DNA of 64,000 nucleotides. It comes from Flammeovirgaceae bacterium 311 (GTDB taxonomy: Bacteria; Bacteroidota; Bacteroidia; Cytophagales; Cyclobacteriaceae). The notes beneath the pieces are model-generated. The model was not told where the DNA came from. It made no database searches and saw nothing but the letters and a program-made list of their open reading frames with translations. The DNA lies in the NCBI GenBank assembly GCA_000597885.1, contig CP004371.1, positions 6,601,618 to 6,665,617 on the forward strand, given 5' to 3'. Both the position numbers and the translations under genes were made by a program. Positions 17,750 to 26,946 of this stretch are shown here, in pieces; the first letter of the stretch is position 1, and every line of letters starts with the position of its first letter.

Positions 17750-18097
17750 ATGAAGATGAAGGTTATAAAAGGCCTGTTCGCAATATTAACGTCTGTATTG
17801 ATGCTGCAATCCTGTCAGGAGAGAATGATTTGCCCTGCTTATCAGTCTACCTTTATACTGGATGATGAAGTACGGTACCAGCTTTTTACACGCTTTGAAA
17901 AAGACAGCATTCCCAAGCATTATGCCGGAGTTAATAAGAGCACCTATGGACTTATAGAGCCTATTGGCCGTAAGAAACGGGAAAGATCAATGGCAATTGT
18001 AACCATGCGTACAGTAATGCCTCCTAAAACCGAAGACAGTTTAACAACATCAGCCACAGATATAACGCCCCTTAGACGTGAAATGGAGCGGGAGTAG
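17750..18097 (+). CDS. Small predicted lipoprotein
   Basis: A 115-aa protein with a signal peptide and lipobox (LMLQSC, Cys22) followed by QERMICPAYQSTFILDDE. The mature part is short, polar and partly basic, with the segment IEPIGRKKRERSM. I recall similar short lipoproteins in Cytophagales but know no function. The ATG at 17750 is followed after two codons by another ATG at 17756, so the start may be three codons... two residues shorter. It converges on leuS with a shared terminator between them. Confidence 0.7.
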   Translation: MKMKVIKGLFAILTSVLMLQSCQERMICPAYQSTFILDDEVRYQLFTRFEKDSIPKHYAGVNKSTYGLIEPIGRKKRERSMAIVTMRTVMPPKTEDSLTTSATDITPLRREMERE

Positions 18098-18140
18098 TTT
18101 GTTGATTGTTTCTTCAGATAAGATATTGCCCTGACAGGCA

Positions 18141-18178
18141 AAAAGAAAGCACCTGCTGAAATGTAGGTGCTTTCTTTT
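18141..18178. terminator. Bidirectional terminator between lipoprotein gene and leuS
   Basis: A 14-bp perfect stem AAAAGAAAGCACCT / AGGTGCTTTCTTTT with a 10-base loop, A-rich on one side and T-rich on the other. It fits termination of both converging genes. Confidence 0.85.
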
Positions 18179-18195
18179 ATTATTGTTACTGCTGC

Positions 18196-20985
18196 TTAAA
18201 CCACAATATTTACAATACGCTTAGGTACAATTATGATCTTCTTTGGAGGTTTTCCTTCGGTCCATTTCTGAACCTGCTCCGAAGCTAAAATCTCCCGCTC
18301 CATATCCTGCTGCGGAGTGTCTATCGCAAACACCATTTTAGCACGCATTTTTCCATTGATGGAAATAGGGTACTCAAAGCTTGATTCCTGCAGGTACTCC
18401 TCGTTATAATCAGGGTAAGGTGCCACCACAACCGAAGTCTGGTGCCCCAGCAGGTGCCAAAGTTCTTCGGCAATATGAGGTGCATAGGGAGCAACAATCA
18501 GTACCAGTATTTCCAGCACCTCCTTTTTATTGCATTTAAGTGCAGAAAGCTCATTTACACAAATCATGAAAGCCGGTACGCTGGTATTGAAAGAGTAGCG
18601 GTCAATATCTTCTGTAGCCTTTTTTATAGCTGTGTGCAGTACTTTCAATTCCTCTCTGGTAGCAGCGGCATCAGAAACAGCAAAGTTTCCACCCTCATCA
18701 TAGAATAGCCTCCAGAGCTTGCGCAAAAATTTATATACGCCATCAATGCCCTGGGTGCTCCAGGGTTTGAATTGCTCCAGTGGCCCCAGAAACATCTCGT
18801 ACAAACGCAGGGTATCGGCTCCATAACGCGCAATCACTTCGTCCGGATTTACCACATTGTATTTAGATTTGGACATTTTCTCCACTTCTGAGCCACAGAT
18901 ATATTTACCCCTATTGGTGCCATTTTCCTCCAGGATAAATTCAGCATTAGCCAGATCAGGCCTCCACTGACGGAAAGCCTCCAGGTCCAGCACATCATTG
19001 TCTACCAGGCTGATTTCTACATGCAGCGGAGTAACATCGTACCTATCCTTTAGGTTGAAGGAAACAAAGGTATTTGTTTGGTTATTAAGACGATATACAA
19101 AATTGGAGCGGCCCTGGATCATACCCTGGTTGATCATTTTACGGAATGGCTCCATCACCGATACCTTATTAATATCGTAAAGAAACTTAGTCCAGAAGCG
19201 GGCATACAGCAAGTGGCCTGTAGCATGTTCTGCTCCGCCAATGTAGAGGTCAACTGCTTGCCAGTACTCCTGTGCTTCCTTGCTCACAAACTCCTGCTGG
19301 TTTTTTGGATCCATATAGCGGAAGAAATACCAGCTGGAACCTGCCCAGCCCGGCATGGTATTCGTCTCCAGCGGATGGCCGCTGCGAGTTTTCCAATTGC
19401 GTGCTCTTGCCAGGGGAGGCTCGCCACTTTCGGTAGGCAGGTATGCATCTACCTCTGGCAAGCGCAGGGGCAGCTCGTCGTCTTCCAGCAATTGCGGTAT
19501 ATCATCTTTGAAGTACACAGGAAATGGCTCCCCCCAGTAACGCTGCCTGCTGAAGATGGCATCGCGCATGCGGAAATTGGTGCGGCCCTTTCCTATACCT
19601 TTTCGCTCCAGCCAGCGTACAGCAGTACGCATGGCTTCTGCAACCGTCAAATCATTTAGGAAGTCACTGTTGATAATGGTACCTTCTTTGGCAGGATGGG
19701 CTTCATTTTCAACATCGCCACCGGAAACTACCTGCCGGATGGGCAGCTGATAATGCTTTGCAAAAGCCCAGTCGCGGCTATCATGAGCGGGTACAGCCAT
19801 TACAGCTCCTGTTCCATAACCAGCAAGTACATAATCGGCAATCCAGATGGGGATACGCTCACCATTGAAAGGGTTAATGGCATAGGCACCGGTAAAAACA
19901 CCAGACACGGTTTTTACATCACTCATCCGGTCACGTTCCGAACGGTTTTTTGCTGTTTCTACATATTCGTTCACAGCAGCCTGTTGTTCTGCTGTGGTGA
20001 TAATATCTACCAGCTCATGTTCCGGGGCCAGTACCAGGAATGAAACGCCGAAAATTGTATCGATGCGGGTGGTAAATACCTTTATCTTCTCTTTAAACTC
20101 ATCATCGGTTTCAAAGAACAGCTCTGCGCCCTCAGAACGGCCTATCCAGTTGCGCTGCATTTCTTTTACGGCTTCCGGCCACTGGATGAACTCAAGATCA
20201 TTCAGCATCCGCTCGGCATAGGCTGTAATGCGCAGACTCCACTGCCGCATTTTTTTGCGAACTACCGGGAAACCACCTCTTTCAGATACTCCATCTTTTA
20301 CTTCTTCGTTAGCCAGCACTGTACCCAGGGAAGGGCACCAGTTAACAGTTGCATCTGAAAGATAAGCCAGACGGTAGTGCAGCAGGATTTGCTCCTTTTC
20401 AGCCTCAGACATAGCTCTCCAGGCATTGGCAGAAAATTGCGGTGTTTCATCATCGCAGCTGGCATTCAAGCCGGTATTACCTGATTTTTCAAACCTTCTG
20501 ATCAGTTCGCTGACCGGTAAGGCTTGTTCCTGCTCCTGATCATAGTAGTGCAGAAAAAGCTGTTTAAAAATCCACTGGGTCCATTTGTAGTAATCAGGAT
20601 CTGAAGTGGCAAATTCACGGTTCCAGTCAAAGGAAAAGCCAATATTACGTAGCTGCTCCTTGTAGCGGCGAATGTTCTGTTCTGTGGTAACAGCCGGGTG
20701 CTGGCCTGTTTGAATGGCATATTGCTCTGCAGGGAGCCCGAATGCATCGAAGCCCATCGGGTGCAGCACATTGTAACCCTTCATGCGTTTGTAGCGGGAA
20801 ACAATATCAGATGCGATATAGCCAAGGGGGTGCCCCACGTGTAAACCCGCACCGGAAGGGTAGGGGAACATATCGAGTGCGTAAAATTTAGGCCTGTCGT
20901 GGTCTATTTCTGTTCTGGAAATGTTCGTTTCCTGCCAGTGTTTCTGCCACTTTTTTTCTATTTCCTGAAAATTGTATTCTGCCAT
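18196..20985 (-). CDS. leuS: Leucyl-tRNA synthetase
   Basis: A 929-aa class I aminoacyl-tRNA synthetase. Seen: the HIGH-equivalent motif in [15 protein letters not shown] near residue 45, the connective editing domain with [15 protein letters not shown] (editing pocket including the conserved Asp), the [14 protein letters not shown] segment, and the KMSKS motif at residues 703-707 ([15 protein letters not shown]). Length and domain order are those of bacterial LeuRS. It is a stand-alone gene on the minus strand with a promoter-like element 23-30 bases upstream of the ATG. Confidence 0.97.
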   Translation of the reverse strand: MAEYNFQEIEKKWQKHWQETNISRTEIDHDRPKFYALDMFPYPSGAGLHVGHPLGYIASDIVSRYKRMKGYNVLHPMGFDAFGLPAEQYAIQTGQHPAVTTEQNIRRYKEQLRNIGFSFDWNREFATSDPDYYKWTQWIFKQLFLHYYDQEQEQALPVSELIRRFEKSGNTGLNASCDDETPQFSANAWRAMSEAEKEQILLHYRLAYLSDATVNWCPSLGTVLANEEVKDGVSERGGFPVVRKKMRQWSLRITAYAERMLNDLEFIQWPEAVKEMQRNWIGRSEGAELFFETDDEFKEKIKVFTTRIDTIFGVSFLVLAPEHELVDIITTAEQQAAVNEYVETAKNRSERDRMSDVKTVSGVFTGAYAINPFNGERIPIWIADYVLAGYGTGAVMAVPAHDSRDWAFAKHYQLPIRQVVSGGDVENEAHPAKEGTIINSDFLNDLTVAEAMRTAVRWLERKGIGKGRTNFRMRDAIFSRQRYWGEPFPVYFKDDIPQLLEDDELPLRLPEVDAYLPTESGEPPLARARNWKTRSGHPLETNTMPGWAGSSWYFFRYMDPKNQQEFVSKEAQEYWQAVDLYIGGAEHATGHLLYARFWTKFLYDINKVSVMEPFRKMINQGMIQGRSNFVYRLNNQTNTFVSFNLKDRYDVTPLHVEISLVDNDVLDLEAFRQWRPDLANAEFILEENGTNRGKYICGSEVEKMSKSKYNVVNPDEVIARYGADTLRLYEMFLGPLEQFKPWSTQGIDGVYKFLRKLWRLFYDEGGNFAVSDAAATREELKVLHTAIKKATEDIDRYSFNTSVPAFMICVNELSALKCNKKEVLEILVLIVAPYAPHIAEELWHLLGHQTSVVVAPYPDYNEEYLQESSFEYPISINGKMRAKMVFAIDTPQQDMEREILASEQVQKWTEGKPPKKIIIVPKRIVNIVV

Positions 20986-21007
20986 GGGTGGATTTCTTGA
21001 GCGGGTA

Positions 21008-21015
21008 CAAAGTTA
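21008..21015 (-). promoter_or_regulatory. Candidate Bacteroidota -7 element for leuS
   Basis: On the minus strand this reads TAACTTTG, a full match to the Bacteroidota -7 consensus TAnnTTTG, and lies 23-30 bases before the leuS ATG. A convincing TTTG -33 partner at the usual spacing is not obvious, so the call is tentative. Confidence 0.45.
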
Positions 21016-21107
21016 GCGTAAATAGGTCAAAAAATAATGTCTGAGTATAAACAAAGCCCTAGTTAGCAGATTAATCTCTATAAGATGCTAACCTAAAAAA
21101 TAACATT

Positions 21108-21452
21108 ATGGATAACAGATGGCTGTTTTTTAACAGTTTGAAAAACATATCGGTTGTTAAAGCTGATCATGACAAAACCGGATCCCTGCAGGATGCAGTT
21201 ATTGATCTGCAGTCTGGCGAGATAGCTTTATATACCTTAAGCAGTGGAGGTTTTCTTGGATTAGGCGGAGATCGGGTAGCCTTACCTCCAGATGCCCTGC
21301 AATTTGCCGGCGATGAAGCAAGGCTGCTGGCAGACAGCGCAAGTCTGGACAGAGCACCCGGAACAGCAACTGCCTGGCCCGAGCATATGGACAGCACCTT
21401 TATTGAAGATGTACACCGGCACTGGGGTTATCGTAAGAACAGGTCTTTGTAA
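21108..21452 (+). CDS. PRC-barrel-like small protein
   Basis: A 114-aa soluble protein. The pattern VVKADHDKTGSLQDAVIDLQSGEIALYTLSSGGFLGLGGDRVALP, seen here by its core LQDAVIDLQSGEI and GGDRVALP, resembles the PRC-barrel fold (photosynthetic reaction centre H-chain/RimM-type beta barrel), often found in stress-induced bacterial proteins. The C-terminal third is acidic with several Trp/His. It is monocistronic, divergent from leuS, and ends at a strong terminator. The family call is moderate and the function is unknown. Confidence 0.65.
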   Translation: MDNRWLFFNSLKNISVVKADHDKTGSLQDAVIDLQSGEIALYTLSSGGFLGLGGDRVALPPDALQFAGDEARLLADSASLDRAPGTATAWPEHMDSTFIEDVHRHWGYRKNRSL

Positions 21453-21457
21453 AAAAG

Positions 21458-21487
21458 AAAATCCCCGTACTACTACGGGGATTTTTT
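21458..21487 (+). terminator. Rho-independent terminator
   Basis: Stem AAATCCCCGTA / TACGGGGATTT with a CTAC loop and a trailing T run, 5 bp after the stop codon of the PRC-barrel-like gene. Confidence 0.9.
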
Positions 21488-21523
21488 ATGTTATTTCTGA
21501 TAAAGCAATATTTTTGATCACAA

Positions 21524-21736
21524 TTATTCTGCCTTGGCTAAATGTAGTTTTGCGCTGCGTTGCAAAACAGGAGAAGTTTCCCTTTCGTATAAAGGAATCT
21601 GTTTAGCCTCTTCAGGGATTTTAACATGCTGCCTGCGCACAGATCTGTAGCGATTAAGCAGATAGGAGAAAAATATTAATGCCAGGGTTAAGAAAACTGA
21701 AGCACAAACATTTAGCACTATAGCCGAAGGAGTCAT
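21524..21736 (-). CDS. Small one-helix membrane protein
   Basis: A 70-aa frame: an N-terminal hydrophobic helix (about residues 5-27, VCASVFLTLALIFFSYLL) followed by a basic stretch (NRYRSVRRQH) and a polar cytosolic tail. Positive-inside charge placement supports a real membrane protein. No family is recognised. The gap around it holds no competing gene. No clear ribosome binding site is seen, which is usual for this phylum. Confidence 0.5.
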   Translation of the reverse strand: MTPSAIVLNVCASVFLTLALIFFSYLLNRYRSVRRQHVKIPEEAKQIPLYERETSPVLQRSAKLHLAKAE

Positions 21737-21855
21737 AGAAAAGACTTTGAGTTATGAGTAGGTTGAACCCTGCACAATATTAAAGTTTTCAGTGCATCAA
21801 AAAAAGCATTTGTAAGCTTGACTCCCGAAAATAACAAAAAAATAACAATAAACTT

Positions 21856-22011
21856 TTAGGGCTTACTTTTTGGCGGATCTTTTTCCGGTGGCCTTTTTTG
21901 CGACGCATGCGTTGTGCCGGTATCATTGCCAATATTTTTCTTTCTTTTATAACTGATGCTAAACACAATTGCCAGCACGATAACTAATATGATTACTAAT
22001 GTAAAAGTCAT
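21856..22011 (-). CDS. Very small one-helix membrane protein
   Basis: A 51-aa frame starting MTFTLVIILVIVLAIVFSIS, then the basic run YKRKKN and a Pro/Lys-rich tail. The single helix plus basic flank is typical of small uncharacterised membrane proteins in Bacteroidota. It lies upstream of the 70-aa membrane protein on the same strand, and downstream of the RND exporter gene. It could be spurious because of its size, but the composition is convincing. Confidence 0.4.
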   Translation of the reverse strand: MTFTLVIILVIVLAIVFSISYKRKKNIGNDTGTTHASQKRPPEKDPPKSKP

Positions 22012-22069
22012 GATTAAAAAATTGGTTGCTTCTAATAATTTAAACTAAGAATATCCTATTAAGTTTCAG

Positions 22070-24349
22070 CTATTTGCCAATTGGCAGAGGCTGCTGCTTT
22101 GCTCTTTTCCTCTTGATGAACAGCACCACCAGTACTGGTAAAAGTGTTAAATCGGCTATCACTGCAAATACGAGTGTAAGGCTTACCAGCAGACCTGTGT
22201 AGAAGGTACTGCCAAAGCTTGAAAGGATCAGGGTAAGAAAGCCTCCGGCCAGTATAACGGATGTGATGATGATAGCCTTTCCTGTAAAAATATAGGTGTT
22301 TTTAACAGCATAGAGCGGACTGCGTCCTTTATTAAGTTCAAATTTCAGCTTGCTTAAAAAATGAATGGTATCGTCTACGGCAATACCGAAAGCAATGGTG
22401 AAAATTATTGAAGTTGATGCTTTCAAATATATACCAAAATACCCCATAATACCTGCAATCATCAGCAGGGGAACCAGGTTAGGGATCAGGGCGATAATGA
22501 CCATCCGAAAAGATCTGTAGAGCAGGCCAACAATCAGGGCAATTATACCAAAGGCAATGCTCAGACCTTCCAGCATATTGCGTGTAATATATTCTGCATT
22601 TTTATCCACCAGCAGCGAGGTGCCCGTTACACGAAAGTCAATCAGGCTGCTGTTTATGTTCTGTGCCAGAAAAAGCTGCAGTTCTTTATTCTTTTCCTCA
22701 CTTATGTTGCTCCCCCAGTCGGGCATTCGCCCGCTGATCCGGCCAAGCCTTCCCTGTTGTGCTACCAGGGGAACTGCTTTGCTGCTTTGTTCCAGTCTTC
22801 GTAAAAAGCCTGCAATCCTGGCATAGTCACGCTTGTTTTCCGGTAATCTAAAATAGGCTGCCTGGCCTCCGTTAAGGGCTCTGTTCACACCTTTAACCAG
22901 GAGGAGTGGAGAAACTACGCCCTTCACACCATATTCCTGCTCCAGGTATGTATTCAGTTTTTGGATTTCTGCCAGTACGGCGGGATCATATACCGTGCGG
23001 CTGCTGTCTGCGACTATAATAGCGCCTTCAAAAGGCTTGTTGCCGCCAAAGTGCTCGTCAAAAAAATATACATCCTGTTTCAGGGGGTCATTCTCCCTTA
23101 TATCTTCCAGAAGAAAGGTATTGCTTTCCAGCCGGCTGATGCCCACCACAGAGAGCAGTAATAGTATCCCATAGGCTGCAAGTACCCGGTAGCGATGGCG
23201 AATTACCCTGTTGAACATGCGGCGTAGTGTACCCACCCATAGCAGTCGGTTTTGGGCACGGTCAACCACTTTTGGTGTTTTCATTAATACCAGAACAGAG
23301 GGCAGAACAGTAAATGCCAGTATAAAGGCAATAAATACACCTGCAGCTACATAAAGACCAAAATCACGGATAGGCTTTATATTGGTGGTTAAAAGGGTTA
23401 AAAAACCAACAGATGTGGTCAGGGAGGTTAGAAAGGTGGCCATCCCTATTTCTTTCATGGTTAACCGGATGGCCTCTTTTTTGGGATGCCCGTTCCTAAG
23501 CTCCTCTATGTATTTGGTAAGGATATGCACTACATCAGACATGCCCACTACAAACATAATGGTAGGCATAAGTACCATCATTACATCCAGCATTTTGCCT
23601 GTGGCAGCCATCAGGCCCAGGATCCACACAACTGTTAAAACCACCACCAGTATAGGCACAGCTACTCCCCACAGGGATCGGTAAGCCAGCGTCAGAAAAA
23701 TAATAACCAGCACCAAAGAGGCTCCTGCAAAAACAGCAAACTCCAGCTGCATTTTTTCCACATATACCGATTGTGCCCGCACCTTGCCTGCCAGATGAAC
23801 TTCATCGAAGGGGTGCGGGGCAAGTATCTGGTTTACCTGCAGCATGAGAGAATCGGCCTGTTGTTTGCTGATTTGCTGCTTGTGGTTAATTGCAATGGCA
23901 ACAGCAGGTGTGTTGGGCGCTAAAAGTGTACCCATCACAGCAGGGTTAGCCCATAATTCAGCGCTGTCCAGGGCATAATACCGGGGCTGGTCTATGCGCA
24001 GTGCCGGCGGCTCAAAAATACCTAAAGGTCCGATGATTGGATTTTTAAGATTGGTTACAGAAAGCACCTGCCGGGTAAGTGGCAGGTTGTCCAGGGCGCG
24101 GGTTACTGAATCAAGTCTTTGCAGAAAGTCCTGCTGAAATACACCGGCTTTGTTTTCAATCCCAATTAATAGAAAATCATTGTCGTTCTCGAACTGCTCG
24201 CGGTACTCAAGAAAAAACTCCAAATCCTGATCGCCGGTGGGGAAGAAATTTTCAAAATTATAATCGAAACGTAGCCTGGTAATAAAAAAGCCTGCCACAA
24301 GGGTCAGGAGCCCAATTACAAGCAGGGTACGTTTGGCCAGCTTATGCAT
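22070..24349 (-). CDS. RND/MMPL-family exporter
   Basis: A 759-aa membrane protein built of two similar halves. Each half has one N-terminal helix, a large extracytoplasmic loop of about 170 aa, and a cluster of five helices. Seen: FDYNFENFFPTGD after the first helix (the entry to loop 1), the motif MPTIMFVVGMSDVVHIL in half one and FTIAFGIAVDDTIHFLSKL in half two, which is the GxxxD signature of the RND superfamily with proton-relay Asp residues. This matches the MMPL/hopanoid/sterol-sensing type used to export lipids or hydrophobic compounds. It appears to stand alone. The substrate is unknown. Confidence 0.87.
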   Translation of the reverse strand: MHKLAKRTLLVIGLLTLVAGFFITRLRFDYNFENFFPTGDQDLEFFLEYREQFENDNDFLLIGIENKAGVFQQDFLQRLDSVTRALDNLPLTRQVLSVTNLKNPIIGPLGIFEPPALRIDQPRYYALDSAELWANPAVMGTLLAPNTPAVAIAINHKQQISKQQADSLMLQVNQILAPHPFDEVHLAGKVRAQSVYVEKMQLEFAVFAGASLVLVIIFLTLAYRSLWGVAVPILVVVLTVVWILGLMAATGKMLDVMMVLMPTIMFVVGMSDVVHILTKYIEELRNGHPKKEAIRLTMKEIGMATFLTSLTTSVGFLTLLTTNIKPIRDFGLYVAAGVFIAFILAFTVLPSVLVLMKTPKVVDRAQNRLLWVGTLRRMFNRVIRHRYRVLAAYGILLLLSVVGISRLESNTFLLEDIRENDPLKQDVYFFDEHFGGNKPFEGAIIVADSSRTVYDPAVLAEIQKLNTYLEQEYGVKGVVSPLLLVKGVNRALNGGQAAYFRLPENKRDYARIAGFLRRLEQSSKAVPLVAQQGRLGRISGRMPDWGSNISEEKNKELQLFLAQNINSSLIDFRVTGTSLLVDKNAEYITRNMLEGLSIAFGIIALIVGLLYRSFRMVIIALIPNLVPLLMIAGIMGYFGIYLKASTSIIFTIAFGIAVDDTIHFLSKLKFELNKGRSPLYAVKNTYIFTGKAIIITSVILAGGFLTLILSSFGSTFYTGLLVSLTLVFAVIADLTLLPVLVVLFIKRKRAKQQPLPIGK

Positions 24350-24476
24350 GCAGTAGTGGTAAAAAATATTATAGCCGCCAAACTTCTTGTCTTTGTGTTT
24401 GTCTGGCGGTATTTTACGAGTCCGAAATTAACAAAGTTTTTAAACAGGCACGTTCTATTTTCAGAAGCACAGATCT

Positions 24477-25271
24477 ATGCAGCAATACCTCAACCTTATG
24501 CAGCACATCCTTGATAAAGGGGTAGCCAAAGAAGACCGTACCGGCACCGGGACCATTAGTGTTTTCGGTTATCAGATGCGCTTTGACCTGTCAGAAGGCT
24601 TTCCACTTGTTACTACAAAAAAACTGCACCTGCGCAGTATTATCCATGAACTACTCTGGTTTTTGCAGGGTAGTACCAACATACAATACCTTAAAGAAAA
24701 TAAAGTAAGCATCTGGGATGAGTGGGCTGATGAAAACGGAGAATTAGGCCCTGTTTATGGATATCAGTGGCGCAGCTGGCCGGCAGCAGATGGCCGCCAT
24801 ATTGATCAGATTACTAACCTGATCAGCCAGATAAAGCGTAATCCAGATTCCAGGCGATTAATGGTAAGTGCCTGGAATGTTGCTAACATTGAGCAAATGG
24901 CCCTGCCTCCCTGCCATGCTCTTTTCCAGTTTTATGTGGCAGAAGGCAGGCTTTCCTGTCAGCTCTACCAGCGTAGTGCAGATGTGTTTTTAGGAGTGCC
25001 TTTCAATATAGCTTCCTATGCACTGCTTACCCTCATGGTGGCCCAGGTGTGCGGGCTGCGGCCAGGCGAATTCATTCATACCCTTGGCGATGCCCATCTT
25101 TATAGAAATCACCTGGAACAAACACAGCTGCAGCTAAGCCGGGAGCCAAAACCATTGCCCAAAATGCTGCTAAACCCGGAGGTAAAAGACATCTTCAGCT
25201 TCCGGTTCGAGGATTTCACCTTAGTGGATTACGACCCACACCCGCATATAAAAGGAGCAGTGGCTGTTTAA
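24477..25271 (+). CDS. thyA: Thymidylate synthase
   Basis: A 264-aa enzyme that methylates dUMP to dTMP with methylene-tetrahydrofolate. Seen: [19 protein letters not shown] at the N-terminus with the phosphate-binding Arg, [16 protein letters not shown], the active-site [14 protein letters not shown] with nucleophile Cys146, [20 protein letters not shown], and the C-terminal [11 protein letters not shown]. Length and Cys position equal those of E. coli ThyA. It converges with the aminotransferase gene; the inverted repeat at 25311-25354 lies between them. Confidence 0.97.
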   Translation: MQQYLNLMQHILDKGVAKEDRTGTGTISVFGYQMRFDLSEGFPLVTTKKLHLRSIIHELLWFLQGSTNIQYLKENKVSIWDEWADENGELGPVYGYQWRSWPAADGRHIDQITNLISQIKRNPDSRRLMVSAWNVANIEQMALPPCHALFQFYVAEGRLSCQLYQRSADVFLGVPFNIASYALLTLMVAQVCGLRPGEFIHTLGDAHLYRNHLEQTQLQLSREPKPLPKMLLNPEVKDIFSFRFEDFTLVDYDPHPHIKGAVAV

Positions 25272-25310
25272 GCCCTTTTGCTTCAGGAAGGCTATAGTTT
25301 TTACACGAAA

Positions 25311-25354
25311 AACAGCATGTGCGCAGCTTTTACAACAACTGTGCACATGCTGTT
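25311..25354. terminator. Inverted repeat between thyA and the convergent aminotransferase gene
   Basis: A 12-bp perfect inverted repeat AACAGCATGTGC / GCACATGCTGTT with a 20-base spacer. No strong T run follows in either direction, but the location between converging stop codons suggests bidirectional termination. Confidence 0.55.
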
Positions 25355-25378
25355 ATTGCTAATGTATGGTGCCAGATA

Positions 25379-26191
25379 TTATGCATCAGACCTGTACATA
25401 TCAGGCAGCAGCGACCAGAGTTCTTCCAGATCAGTACTATATTGTTTGCTGCCTGCCTGCTGTACAGGCTGAAGTCCGCCAACATTAGTGCATACCAGCT
25501 TATCGACCTTTTCCAGCTCGTCGGGCCGGGCCAGCACTTCAAATACAGGCTCGCCTTTTTCAATCATCTTACGCATAAGCCAGGATCGCATAACACCGGC
25601 AACACAACCACTGTCCAGGGCTGGTGTATACCAGCGATTGCGTTTCTTCCAAAACAGGTTGGCAGCAGTGGCCTCTGCTATTTCGCCTCGGTGATTCAGC
25701 AAGATCAGTTCTTCCCTGTTTTTATAGTTTTTTTCGTGGCTGGCCATTACATAGGGCAGGGCACTGATTGTTTTGACAAAAGACCAGCGAGAGGGGAGCA
25801 GGGTGACGTCTTCTGAAAAGCAGATCTGCTTTCTTACCTGGATCTGCGGTGCTACTGTTGCAGAGGCAGCCAGCATGGTATTCACCTCGTTAGTTTCAGG
25901 CGTATATAAACCTTCGCCACTACGCCAGATCCACAGGCGCATGCGCTGCCAGCCTGTAGTACCATCGGCTAGCTGCCTGATCTGTGTCTCCAGTTGTAAA
26001 TTTGGGGATAACTGAAGTCCCAGTGCGGGCAGGCTCCTTTTTATTCTTGATTCATGCAGTTGTAGCAGCGGGCATACACCATTGTAAATTATCATGGTTT
26101 CAAAACAACCATCGCCAAATCGAAATCCCCGGTTCTGAAGGTCTGCAGCAACATCAGCAGAAATACTTTTTCCATTTAGCAGTGCATTCAT
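25379..26191 (-). CDS. Class IV PLP-dependent aminotransferase/lyase (PabC/IlvE/Dat-like)
   Basis: A 270-aa fold-type IV PLP enzyme. Seen: MNALLNGKSISAD at the start, NRGFRFGDGCFETM (the usual RGFxxGDGxFET region), the PLP lysine Lys140 in FVKTISALPYVMASHEK, and the conserved EIAEATAANLFW and GVMRSWL segments. The frame is open to 26524, but that extension overlaps sdaAB on the other strand; the ATG at 26191 gives the family's normal N-terminus. It could be 4-amino-4-deoxychorismate lyase (folate), a branched-chain or a D-amino acid aminotransferase. Closeness to thyA mildly favours folate, but the two are not in one operon. Confidence 0.85.
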   Translation of the reverse strand: MNALLNGKSISADVAADLQNRGFRFGDGCFETMIIYNGVCPLLQLHESRIKRSLPALGLQLSPNLQLETQIRQLADGTTGWQRMRLWIWRSGEGLYTPETNEVNTMLAASATVAPQIQVRKQICFSEDVTLLPSRWSFVKTISALPYVMASHEKNYKNREELILLNHRGEIAEATAANLFWKKRNRWYTPALDSGCVAGVMRSWLMRKMIEKGEPVFEVLARPDELEKVDKLVCTNVGGLQPVQQAGSKQYSTDLEELWSLLPDMYRSDA

Positions 26192-26265
26192 ATAAGAAAT
26201 TAACCATTTATAAAGTATTACTACGTAGCTTTCCCTAATTTGTCTACCATTGTAAAGAGAGCACC

Positions 26266-26943
26266 ATGTCTGACAAAAGCAGTATATTTGATATGATCGG
26301 GCCGGTAATGATTGGGCCCAGTAGCAGCCATACGGCTGGTGTAGTACGTATAGGCAGGGTAGCCAGGCGCATCTTAGGGGGGCAGCCCGATGAGGCAAAG
26401 ATAACGTTTTACAATTCTTTTGCCCGTACCTATGAAGGGCATGGTAGCGACAGAGCTGTATTGGCGGGCCTGATGGACTATAAAACCGATGATGTTCGCA
26501 TCCGTCAGGCACTGGATCTGGCAAAGGAGCAGGAGCTGAAGTACAGCTTCCGTTCTGTAGGAAATGCCTCTACCCTGCACCCGAATACCGTAAAGCTGGA
26601 GCTGAAAAAAGAGGAGCGTTTGGTGGAGGTTACCGGCGAAAGTCTGGGGGGTGGCGTTATCAATATTGCAAAGCTAGATGGTTTTACCGCTAATTTTAGT
26701 GCAGCGCTGCATACCCTCATCATTACCGCCCGCGATGTGCCCGGAAGTATTGCCTTTATTTCCAGTGTGCTGGCCAATGATAACTGCAACATAGCCACCA
26801 TGACGGTTTCCCGTAAAGGCCGTAACGACCTGGCGCTGCTGGTCATTGAAATGGACTCCGGCATTGCACCAATCGTAAAGCAATACCTGGAGTACCTGGA
26901 TTGGGTAACAGAAGTGATTTACATTCCGGATATAGATTTTTAA
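26266..26943 (+). CDS. sdaAB: L-serine ammonia-lyase, iron-sulfur type, beta subunit
   Basis: A 225-aa beta subunit of the split iron-sulfur L-serine dehydratase. Seen: IGPSSSHTAGVVRIGRVAR near the N-terminus (the diagnostic GPSSSHTAG motif), GHGSDRAVLAGLMDY, and a C-terminal ACT domain (from about residue 150, VPGSIAFISSVLANDNCNIATM). The catalytic alpha subunit, with the Fe-S cysteines, is not next to it and not in the window. It starts the sdaAB-tolC-hlyD run; the gap to the next gene is only 3 bp. Confidence 0.93.
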   Translation: MSDKSSIFDMIGPVMIGPSSSHTAGVVRIGRVARRILGGQPDEAKITFYNSFARTYEGHGSDRAVLAGLMDYKTDDVRIRQALDLAKEQELKYSFRSVGNASTLHPNTVKLELKKEERLVEVTGESLGGGVINIAKLDGFTANFSAALHTLIITARDVPGSIAFISSVLANDNCNIATMTVSRKGRNDLALLVIEMDSGIAPIVKQYLEYLDWVTEVIYIPDIDF

Positions 26944-26946
26944 TTT

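Noticed and set aside
26192..26524. N-terminal extension of the class IV aminotransferase
   Set aside because: It overlaps sdaAB on the other strand, is Cys/His-rich without family similarity, and the ATG at 26191 gives the usual start.
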